Assembly: GCA_900546795.1 (NCBI GenBank)
Contig: UREG01000079.1
Location: 1 to 7,682 of the forward strand
DNA length: 7,682 bases
Source: an uncultured Veillonellaceae bacterium
GTDB lineage: Bacteria; Bacillota; Negativicutes; Veillonellales; Megasphaeraceae
Direction of reading: 5' to 3'
Shown here: piece by piece, positions 1-6,332 of the stretch
Position numbering within the stretch: position 1 is the first letter of the stretch
Layout of the letters: each line of letters begins with the position of its first letter
Made by a program: the position numbers and the translations under genes
Notes under the pieces: generated by a model
The model's database searches: none
Told to the model about the DNA's origin: nothing
What the model saw: only the letters and a program-made list of their open reading frames with translations

Positions 1-425
1 ATGACCGAGCAGAACCACGCGCTCCAGTTCAACCCGGATGGCACGCCGACCCCGCGCTGCGCGCATATCGTGAACGGCACGCCGATGAAACGCTGCGCTG
101 CCGAAATGAGCCGTCTTGCCACAGCCGTCGCCGCATCGCTGCGGCTTACTTCCATTTCACGACCTACCAGCGTCCGATACGTCAGCGGGCCGACCACTCC
201 GTCTGCCGCCAATCCCTGCGCAGCCTGAAACTGCTGTACTGCCTGCGATGTACTTTCACCATAGATGCCGTCTGCTTCTACGGCATAGCCATAATAATTC
301 AATCGATTCTGGATCGTGATCACATCTGGGCCGGCATCACCTACATGATACGCCGCCATCGCAGAAAAACAAGCGCCGGCCATCAATAAACCTGTCAACG
401 TTACTGTTCTTAAAAATTTCTTCAT
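1..425 (-). CDS. Secreted peptidoglycan-binding protein with NlpC/P60-like tail (partial, cut at left edge)
   Basis: This reading frame of 141 codons is open to the window edge and has no stop, so the C-terminus is missing. Residues 1-24 look like a Sec signal peptide: MKK start, hydrophobic core, and an AMA site before Ala25. Residues about 28-88 match a PG_binding_1 repeat (GDAGPDVITIQNRL, ADGIYGEST, AVQQFQ, ADGVVGPLTYRTL), which binds peptidoglycan outside the cell. After a linker, residues 107-141 resemble the start of an NlpC/P60 endopeptidase domain (AQRFIGVPF, then PSGLNWSAW where families usually have PSGFDCSGF). The expected catalytic Cys is Trp134 here. The start is ATG at 425-423, preceded by AAAGGAG four bases upstream. 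It lies 41 bp downstream of the glycosyltransferase with no terminator between, so co-transcription is likely. The binding domain is clear. The hydrolase assignment is tentative because only the first part is visible and its active site looks altered. Confidence 0.8.
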   Translation of the reverse strand, partial: MKKFLRTVTLTGLLMAGACFSAMAAYHVGDAGPDVITIQNRLNYYGYAVEADGIYGESTSQAVQQFQAAQGLAADGVVGPLTYRTLVGREMEVSRSDAATAVARRLISAAQRFIGVPFTICAQRGVGVPSGLNWSAWFCSV

Positions 426-429
426 AAGA

Positions 430-436
430 CTCCTTT
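430..436 (-). promoter_or_regulatory. Ribosome binding site of the peptidoglycan-binding gene
   Basis: AAAGGAG on the minus strand, four bases before the ATG at 425. It supports this start and the reality of the gene at the window edge. Confidence 0.7.
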
Positions 437-466
437 CCAAAATCATGATTCCCTGTAAAGTACTTC

Positions 467-1399
467 TTATTTTTCTTTTTTAAATCCCAGCTCCGCACGA
501 ACCCAATACAATGGGCGAGCTTTCACTTCTTCAAATATCCGTCCGATGTATTCGCCTATAATTCCGAGACCAATCAGCTGCAGGCCGCCAAACAGGCTGA
601 TAATCGTCATCGTCGTTGCCCAGCCCGGCACCGCTTCTCCCAGCAGTTTGCAGATCAGGATATGTATGATCAGCAATATACTGGATAACCCGCTTATTAT
701 CCCCGTATAAAAAGAGATCCGCAGCGGCAGCTTAGAATATGCCATAATGCCGTCCAAGGCAAAATGCAGCATTTTATGGAGGGAAAATTTTGACTTTCCT
801 GCAAATCGCTTAGGTGCAACAAATTCGATTTTCGTCTGCTTATAACCGATGTCGCCTATAATCCCCCGAATAAAACGGGCATGCTCTTTAAATCGCTTGA
901 ACGTTTCCAATACCTTTCGGTCCATCAGACGAAAATCGGAACCGCCTTCCGTCACCTTCACTTCAGAAATGGCATTAATAATCTTATAATACCATTTCGA
1001 GGTCAGCTGCTTTAAAAAACCGGCATCCTGCGTAGACAGCCGCACCGTCTGCACCACTTCGTATCCGGCTTTCCATTTCTCCACTAAATCTCCAATCATA
1101 GCCGGCGGATGCTGCATATCGCCGTCCATGGTAATGATTGCGTCGCCTGCAGCATAATCCAGTCCGCAGGTCAACGCCAGCTGGTGGCCGAAATTCCTCG
1201 CCAGAAGAAGCGCTTTGACATGGCCGTCCGTTTCGGTCAGCCGATACAATTCCTGTGCCGTCCGATCCCTTGATCCGTCATCGACAAATATCAGCTCATA
1301 GTCCATATCCAATTGTTGGGCATACTTTGTCACTTCATGATAGAAATTATCTATGTTATCTTCTTCATTAAATACAGGAACTACTATGGACAGCAACAT
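467..1399 (-). CDS. GtrB/DPM1-like family 2 glycosyltransferase (polyprenyl-phosphate sugar transferase)
   Basis: Likely transfers a sugar from a nucleotide donor to undecaprenyl phosphate at the inner face of the membrane, as GtrB, ArnC and DPM1 relatives do. The donor sugar cannot be read from the sequence. Numbering from the ATG at 1399 (310 aa), the GT-A motifs are VPVFNEE (7-13), VDDGS (39-43), the metal-binding DGD followed by MQHPP (92-99), GGSDFRLMDR (152-161) and RFAGKSKFS (198-206). Two membrane helices follow at about 228-254 and 262-286, then the conserved EYIGRIFEEVKARP stretch. Length and layout are normal for the family. The frame extends upstream to GTG (1408) and TTG (1411), giving up to 314 aa. 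I prefer ATG because relatives usually begin one to three residues before LSIVVP, but no candidate has a strong ribosome binding site. It has its own promoter at 1437-1465 and precedes the secreted peptidoglycan-binding gene, which suggests an envelope-related role. Confidence 0.9.
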   Translation of the reverse strand: MLLSIVVPVFNEEDNIDNFYHEVTKYAQQLDMDYELIFVDDGSRDRTAQELYRLTETDGHVKALLLARNFGHQLALTCGLDYAAGDAIITMDGDMQHPPAMIGDLVEKWKAGYEVVQTVRLSTQDAGFLKQLTSKWYYKIINAISEVKVTEGGSDFRLMDRKVLETFKRFKEHARFIRGIIGDIGYKQTKIEFVAPKRFAGKSKFSLHKMLHFALDGIMAYSKLPLRISFYTGIISGLSSILLIIHILICKLLGEAVPGWATTMTIISLFGGLQLIGLGIIGEYIGRIFEEVKARPLYWVRAELGFKKEK

Positions 1400-1436
1400 T
1401 ACCTTCACCAACTCTTTCTTGCAGTAAACAACATTT

Positions 1437-1465
1437 ATTATATCATTTACACTTTTCTACGTCAA
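1437..1465 (-). promoter_or_regulatory. Sigma-A-type promoter of the glycosyltransferase gene
   Basis: On the minus strand, the -35 box TTGACG (1460-1465) and a perfect -10 TATAAT (1437-1442) are separated by 17 bp. A TG one base before the -10 makes it an extended -10. Transcription should start near 1430, leaving a 5' leader of about 20-30 bases. It lies between the mutS2 terminator and the glycosyltransferase, so this gene starts a separate transcription unit. Confidence 0.8.
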
Positions 1466-1473
1466 AAATTCCA

Positions 1474-1536
1474 TATATACGGTAGAATGCTCTCAAATTC
1501 TGCTGTTTTTTCTACTACATACGATATACGGCAGAA
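1474..1536. repeat. Pair of imperfect direct repeats upstream of the glycosyltransferase promoter
   Basis: The plus strand has TATATACGGTAGAA at 1474-1487 and GATATACGGCAGAA at 1523-1536, 12 of 14 bases identical and offset by 49 bp. Related hexamers in inverted orientation (TTCTAC at 1455-1460 and 1510-1515, TTCTGC at 1498-1503) lie nearby, one touching the -35 box. These could be regulator binding sites; no specific regulator is recognised. Confidence 0.35.
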
Positions 1537-1550
1537 CTGAAAAGAGGCTG

Positions 1551-1582
1551 AAAAAAATACGCCGCTCCCGAAGGAACCGCGC
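1551..1582 (-). terminator. Intrinsic terminator of the U32-mutS2 operon
   Basis: Read on the minus strand, a 10-bp stem (GCGCGGTTCC with GGAGCGGCGT, one G-G mismatch and two G-U pairs) closes a UUCG tetraloop. It is followed within two bases by seven T (1551-1557). It starts seven bases past the mutS2 stop codon, the usual place for a Rho-independent terminator. Confidence 0.85.
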
Positions 1583-1588
1583 ATTTTC

Positions 1589-3943
1589 TCAGAAGAATAC
1601 ATAGGTCACACCGGCGCCGCCTTCTTGGGCGCTTCCCAGCGAAAACGATTTGACGAACCGCTGTTGTTTCAAATAGTCATGTATTTTAGTCCGCAGCGCA
1701 CCGCTGCCTTTGCCGTGAATGATCTTCACGGGACTAAAGCCTGCCAGCAGCGCCTGATCTAAAAATTTTTCCAGTAAAAATACGGCTTCGTCTCCCGTTT
1801 TGCCCGTTACATTGATTTCTGTTGCCACCGTCTGGGTGCGCAGGCTAAACGTCCGCCCTTCTTTTTTAGCGTCTTTTTTCTCTTTCTTCACTTCGTCTTT
1901 CGTAGGTATGCTCAATTCGTCCGGCTTAACCCGCACTGTCATCCCTTTGATTAAGACGCTGATCTTATTTCCCTTAATTTCTGTAATCGTCCCCGTATCT
2001 CCCAGTTTATTTACAAAAACCAACTGACCGGCAGACAGCTGCGATACGTTTACTGCTGTCCGCTGTCCCTGCTTGATTTCCGGTATATCGATCTCCCGTA
2101 CAGACTGCCGGATTTTTTGTATCTGCCGGCTCCGATTCTGCTCGTCTTTTTCTTCAAACTGTTTTTTCAAGGCCTTAATCAGCTGTTCCGATTCAATACG
2201 CAGCCGCCGTTTCAATTCCAGCGCTTCTTCCCTGCTTTGCGCCAATATCTCGTCTTTCTTTTGCCGGAGCTGCGTTTTATCCCGCTGCAGTTCCTGCCGG
2301 AGCTGTTCGATTTCTTTTCTCTGCGCCGCAGCCAGTTCCTGTTCTTCCTCGAGCCGGCGGGATTGTTCATGAAGCTTTTTCAGGATATTTTCCAAATTGA
2401 CATTCTCTTTGCCCTTTTGTATTTCCTGCGCTTCTTGCAAGATCTGCTCATCTAATCCAAGCTGGCGGCTGATGCTGAACGCATGGCTGCTGCCGGCTAT
2501 GCCAATATGCAGCTTATAGGTAGGCCGCAGCGATTCCGTATCAAATTCCACATGGCCATTTTCAACTTCCGCCGTCTCATATGCGTAATTTTTCAGTGCG
2601 TTATAATGCGTCGTTACCATAACCAACGCGCCGGAACGGTGAAGGGCTTTTAATATCGCCACTGCCAAGGCGCTTCCTTCACTGGGATCTGTACCGGAAC
2701 CGATTTCATCGAGAATAACCAGATCCCCTTTGCCTGTCTGTCGAAGGATTTGTACGATATGACTCATATGACTGGAAAAGGTACTCAGATTCTGTGAAAT
2801 ATCCTGCTCATCTCCAATATCGGCAAAAACGCCGCGAAATACGGGCATGCAGGAATTTTCAGCCGCGGTAACAAACAATCCGCTCTGATACATGAGCGTA
2901 AGCAGTCCCAGCGTTTTTAGCGCAACCGTTTTGCCGCCCGTATTGGAACCTGTGATCAGCAGCGTACGATATGCCCCGCCAAGCAAAATGGTGTTTGGCA
3001 CGACCCGCTGCGGATCGATCAAAGGATGCCGCGCATCATATAACTGCACGACAGTTTCTTTTGTATAGTCCGGCCGAACCGCTTTTTGCTGAATCGCCAG
3101 CCAGGCTTTGGCAAAAATACATTCCATTCTCCCTGCCTGCCACAGGCTTTTCCACAGCGCCGAATATTCTTTCCCGACTTGCAGGGTAAGCTGTTTAAAT
3201 ATCCGCTGCACTTCATTTTTTTCTCCAATCCGAGCCTCCTGCAAATCATTGTTGAGGCGCACCGTTTCCATCGGCTCAATATACAAGGTAGCGCCGCTGG
3301 ACGACTTGTCGTGAATGATGCCGGGAAAAGCCTGCCGATATTCTTGCTTAATAGGAATAACATATCGGTTATTTCGTACTGTAACGATGGATTCCTGGAA
3401 AAATTTCTGGATATCTTTATTTTGCAGATACCCCTGCATCTGGCGTTTGATATGCCGCTCTAATTGTCCGATTTGAGAGCGCAGTTTTGCCAGTGCCGTC
3501 GTAGCATTGTCCTTTATTTGCTGTTTATCGTCAAAAATCCGCATAAAAGCATCTTCCAGCTTAGGGAAATCTTCAATATCCGCTGCGATATCCCGCAGGA
3601 TCAAGTAGTCCAGCGCCCGCTTTTCAAAGAAACGTTTCATGCGCCCATACTGCCGAATGCTGTTCCACACATCCATGCATTCCTCTTGGGTCAACACGAT
3701 TTCTTTCCGCGCTTTTTTTACGATCCGCCGGATATCTCTCGTACCGCCGATCGGCACTTCCGTCTCTCTCATGCAGCATACATACGCTTCTTCTGTTTCG
3801 TCCAGCCACTGCAGCACTTGCCGCGGATCAGACGACGGCTGTATCTGCCGCGCCAGTTCTTTTGAAATAATAGACGGCGCCAGCGCTTCCAGCTTGTCTA
3901 TTATCGTTTCATATCCCAGTATTCGTATGCTTCTTTCATCCAT
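1589..3943 (-). CDS. mutS2: MutS2 family ATPase with Smr domain
   Basis: At 784 aa this is full length for MutS2. It lacks the mismatch-recognition domain of MutS, as the family does. The core/lever region spans about 1-320. The ABC-type ATPase holds Walker A GSNTGGKT (332-339), signature STFSSHM (387-393), Walker B LVILDE (408-413) with GSGTDP, and the H-loop TTHY (His446). A long charged coiled coil covers about 500-620, a KOW-like beta domain about 636-680, a lysine-rich linker 682-696, and an Smr domain about 705-784. MutS2 has been linked to suppression of recombination and, in Bacillus, to splitting of collided ribosomes. The Smr HGKG motif (743-746) is intact, but the usual LDLR/LDLH motif reads INVT (710-713), so nuclease activity is doubtful. 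The start ATG has AGGA six bases upstream. It follows the U32 gene by 23 bp, which implies one operon. Confidence 0.96.
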   Translation of the reverse strand: MDERSIRILGYETIIDKLEALAPSIISKELARQIQPSSDPRQVLQWLDETEEAYVCCMRETEVPIGGTRDIRRIVKKARKEIVLTQEECMDVWNSIRQYGRMKRFFEKRALDYLILRDIAADIEDFPKLEDAFMRIFDDKQQIKDNATTALAKLRSQIGQLERHIKRQMQGYLQNKDIQKFFQESIVTVRNNRYVIPIKQEYRQAFPGIIHDKSSSGATLYIEPMETVRLNNDLQEARIGEKNEVQRIFKQLTLQVGKEYSALWKSLWQAGRMECIFAKAWLAIQQKAVRPDYTKETVVQLYDARHPLIDPQRVVPNTILLGGAYRTLLITGSNTGGKTVALKTLGLLTLMYQSGLFVTAAENSCMPVFRGVFADIGDEQDISQNLSTFSSHMSHIVQILRQTGKGDLVILDEIGSGTDPSEGSALAVAILKALHRSGALVMVTTHYNALKNYAYETAEVENGHVEFDTESLRPTYKLHIGIAGSSHAFSISRQLGLDEQILQEAQEIQKGKENVNLENILKKLHEQSRRLEEEQELAAAQRKEIEQLRQELQRDKTQLRQKKDEILAQSREEALELKRRLRIESEQLIKALKKQFEEKDEQNRSRQIQKIRQSVREIDIPEIKQGQRTAVNVSQLSAGQLVFVNKLGDTGTITEIKGNKISVLIKGMTVRVKPDELSIPTKDEVKKEKKDAKKEGRTFSLRTQTVATEINVTGKTGDEAVFLLEKFLDQALLAGFSPVKIIHGKGSGALRTKIHDYLKQQRFVKSFSLGSAQEGGAGVTYVFF

Positions 3944-3966
3944 AGGTATTCCTATTTTCCTTTCTC

Positions 3967-6150
3967 TTACAATACGCTTTTGAAAAAATGTCCCCGTGTG
4001 CTGGCTCGATCTTCTTTTCCTTTTAAATCGCCATCGTGCCGCAGCCCTTCTTTATATGCCTGCACAGCCCAGCGGATATATTCTGCCGACTGTCCTCTCG
4101 CTTCGATCCGCAGAGAAGATGCGCCGCTTTTTCTTAAGGTATCCATATATGGCAGCATATTCAGCTCTTTACTGTTTAGAATATGAACGCGGCAATATTG
4201 ATCCGTTTTCAAGGGAAACTCTTCGCCTTTTCTGTCTTTTAAGGCATACGAATCTTTCATGCAGTACCGCGGACAGTTTTCTTTATTTTCTTTTCCCAGC
4301 ACCGCATAGATAGGACAATATTCCGTGATCATCATTTCCACACGGCCATGCACCAAAATTTCAACAGGCACATTCACCTGCTTTGCTGTTTTTCGGATCT
4401 GTTTATCGGTCATCTCCGGCGACAGGGTGATTTCCTGACACCCCAGCTGCTGATACAGACGAGCAGATTCGGTATTGAATATATTCAGCGGCCAATCGGC
4501 CATAACGGGAATCGCATCATACTTCTTTAAAAGCTCCAACGCGCCCAAGGAGCCGGCAGCGATGCCGTCCGGCTTTGCCGCAGCCATTGCTTCCAGTTCC
4601 TGCCGGAATCCTTCCTCATCTCGAGTGCGGATAACGCGGGGCGTGGCAAACCATATTTCCATTCCATACCGGCGGGCTGTTTCTGCCGCTTGTTGGTAGG
4701 CCTCGGCAGTAAACGGCTTATGACTGTAGCTTTCTCCGCCGTAAATACACCGCGCTGCCCCACTTTCGCCTGCCGCTTCTATACCGGCAATTTCATCGGT
4801 CCGAACCGTAATGCGTATGCCGTCTTTTTTTGGCAGTTTTACTGCTTTTTCCGGAAATTCCAAGGATAGCTGACACCGTTCTCTTGGATAAGACGCCAGT
4901 ATCGCCGCTTCCAATGCAGCAATGCCGCTGCGGCGAAGCGCATTGAGTGCGCTGGCCGGAAGCAATACGCTGCCGTCTGTATCGAGCTGCACTTCCTGAA
5001 GAATAAATTCCGTATCTCCCAGCCGTTCTAATTGTTTACGCACACTTGCCGCATCAGCCGGCCGCTGCGCCGCTTCTTTCACAATATAATCGGACGACTC
5101 GATCTCAGCCGTATGCCCAGTCTCATCATAGATCGTCAATTTCGGCGGCTTTCCAATATGCGCCGTCACTACCATATATACGGGAAGTTTTTTCGCTTCT
5201 GCCGGGACCGCTTCTATTTCCTGGCTTTGATTATTCGGCTGACTCCAGGTCGCCATATCCCCGCTTACGCGATTTTCCAAATATCCCTTTGTATAGCCGC
5301 GGTTAAACGTTTTATTTTCCAGTATCTTCCGCTCATTGGTTCCCAGCCCTTTATCCAATGCCCTGCGATAGGAAGACACCACGTTGTATACATAGGAACT
5401 TTGCTTCATGCGCCCTTCGATCTTGAGCGAGGCCACGCCGGCTTTCTGCAGCGCCGCCAGCGCATCGATGCTGTTTAAGTCTTTTAAACTCATCAAATAG
5501 GGAGACTGTACGTCCGATACGGTCTCTCCCCTGCTATTTTTTAATTCATAAGGCAAACGGCACGGCTGCGCGCAAGCACCCCGATTCCCGCTTCGGCCGC
5601 CGATAAAACTGCTCATCAGACATTGTCCGGAATACGCCACGCATAGTGCGCCATGAATAAAGACTTCGATCTCCACCGGACTTTTCCGGCAAATTTCCGC
5701 AATTTCCTCTATGGAAAGCTCACGCGCCAATACCACGCGCGTAAATCCCAAAGATGCCAACAGGCGAACGCTGGAAAGGTCGGCTGCCGTCATCTGCGTG
5801 CTGCCATGCAACGGCAGCGAAGGAGCTGCTTTTCTTGCTAAACATGCCACTGCCAGATCCTGTACGATCAGCGCATCTACCTGGATCCGCTCCAGCTCTT
5901 TTATATAGGCTTCCAGTTCCGCCAATTCGGTATCCGCTATGACAATATTTACCGTTACAAACACCCGCACCCCATGCAGATGCGCTATTCTTACCGCTTG
6001 TTCCAGTTCAGGTATATCAAAATTTCCGGCAAACTTTCTGGCGTTAAATAATTTTCCGCCTAAATAAATCGCGTCTGCCCCGGCTTCTATTGCCGCTCGA
6101 AAATTTTCCATCGTGCCGGCCGGCGCCAGCAGCTCTATCGTATGTCTCAT
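3967..6150 (-). CDS. Long U32-family protein (RlhA/TrhP-like) with duplicated U32 module
   Basis: U32 'peptidases' are mostly now known as oxygen-independent hydroxylation factors carrying an iron-sulfur cluster. Examples are RlhA for 23S rRNA C2501, TrhP for tRNA U34 and UbiU/UbiV for ubiquinone. Counting from the ATG at 6150 (727 aa), module 1 covers about 3-270. It has LLAPAGTMENFRAAI, GADAIYLGG, the signature region FIHGALCVAYSGQC, GNRGACAQPC, SLKDLN and SLKIEGR. A DUF3656-like middle follows at about 310-420. Module 2 (about 440-705) repeats the layout with VHGRVEMMITEYC, CPRYC, NSKELN and SLRIEAR. Cysteines are 170, 177, 193, 197 and then 612, 626, 630, 653. The sequence most resembles the RlhA group, but the substrate is not proven. 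The frame extends to ATG 6168 and TTG 6174. I chose 6150 because AGGA sits six bases before it and the family motif begins four residues later. It is first in the operon, ahead of mutS2. Confidence 0.9.
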   Translation of the reverse strand: MRHTIELLAPAGTMENFRAAIEAGADAIYLGGKLFNARKFAGNFDIPELEQAVRIAHLHGVRVFVTVNIVIADTELAELEAYIKELERIQVDALIVQDLAVACLARKAAPSLPLHGSTQMTAADLSSVRLLASLGFTRVVLARELSIEEIAEICRKSPVEIEVFIHGALCVAYSGQCLMSSFIGGRSGNRGACAQPCRLPYELKNSRGETVSDVQSPYLMSLKDLNSIDALAALQKAGVASLKIEGRMKQSSYVYNVVSSYRRALDKGLGTNERKILENKTFNRGYTKGYLENRVSGDMATWSQPNNQSQEIEAVPAEAKKLPVYMVVTAHIGKPPKLTIYDETGHTAEIESSDYIVKEAAQRPADAASVRKQLERLGDTEFILQEVQLDTDGSVLLPASALNALRRSGIAALEAAILASYPRERCQLSLEFPEKAVKLPKKDGIRITVRTDEIAGIEAAGESGAARCIYGGESYSHKPFTAEAYQQAAETARRYGMEIWFATPRVIRTRDEEGFRQELEAMAAAKPDGIAAGSLGALELLKKYDAIPVMADWPLNIFNTESARLYQQLGCQEITLSPEMTDKQIRKTAKQVNVPVEILVHGRVEMMITEYCPIYAVLGKENKENCPRYCMKDSYALKDRKGEEFPLKTDQYCRVHILNSKELNMLPYMDTLRKSGASSLRIEARGQSAEYIRWAVQAYKEGLRHDGDLKGKEDRASTRGHFFKSVL

Positions 6151-6156
6151 TTTCTT

Positions 6157-6162
6157 TCCTTT
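6157..6162 (-). promoter_or_regulatory. Ribosome binding site that decides the U32 start
   Basis: AAAGGA on the minus strand lies six bases before ATG 6150. It favours this start over ATG 6168 and TTG 6174, which have no comparable site. Confidence 0.6.
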
Positions 6163-6192
6163 CTCCATTACCAAACAAAGACGTATTATTTT

Positions 6193-6221
6193 ATTATATC
6201 ATGAGTAAATATATCCGTCAT
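6193..6221 (-). promoter_or_regulatory. Extended -10 promoter of the U32-mutS2 operon
   Basis: On the minus strand, -10 TATAAT (6193-6198) is preceded by TG one base upstream, and ATGACG (6216-6221) lies 17 bp away as a 4-of-6 -35 box. The predicted transcription start is near 6186, giving a leader of about 35 bases. The stretch between this promoter and the aminotransferase terminator (6222-6295) shows no gene or clear structure. Confidence 0.7.
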
Positions 6222-6295
6222 AGCAAAAATACAGCACCGCCGCCAGCCCTCCAGCCGATTATTTCCTCCATCTTTACCGTCTCTTGTCCAGGCAG

Positions 6296-6327
6296 AAAAA
6301 AGCCTGCATGGAATATCCACGCAGGCT
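6296..6327 (-). terminator. Intrinsic terminator of the aminotransferase gene
   Basis: Minus strand: an 11-bp stem (AGCCTGCGTGG with CCATGCAGGCT, one G-U pair) closes a 5-base loop ATATT and runs directly into a T tract (6296-6300). It begins five bases after the stop codon and separates this gene from the U32-mutS2 operon. Confidence 0.9.
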
Positions 6328-6332
6328 CCTAT

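Noticed and set aside
1..228. Plus-strand frame beginning with ATG at base 1
   Set aside because: It lies antisense to the signal-peptide/PG-binding frame, has no visible ribosome binding site and resembles no family. The minus-strand frame explains the sequence.
441..467. Short palindromes AATCATGATT and AAGTACTT between the glycosyltransferase and the wall-binding gene
   Set aside because: Each is only 8-10 bp with no loop and no T tract, so neither acts as a terminator. A+T-rich palindromes of this size are expected by chance.
2073..2455. Two overlapping plus-strand open frames rich in Ser/Cys or Phe/Leu
   Set aside because: Their composition is the antisense image of the Glu/Lys/Arg/Gln-rich MutS2 coiled coil, not a membrane or secreted protein.
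3019..3363. 114-codon minus-strand open frame inside mutS2
   Set aside because: It runs in another frame of the same strand over the conserved MutS2 core. No frameshift is needed, as the main frame is intact.
5032..5478. 148-codon plus-strand open frame within the U32 gene
   Set aside because: Antisense to the well-supported U32 coding frame, with no family resemblance or start signals.
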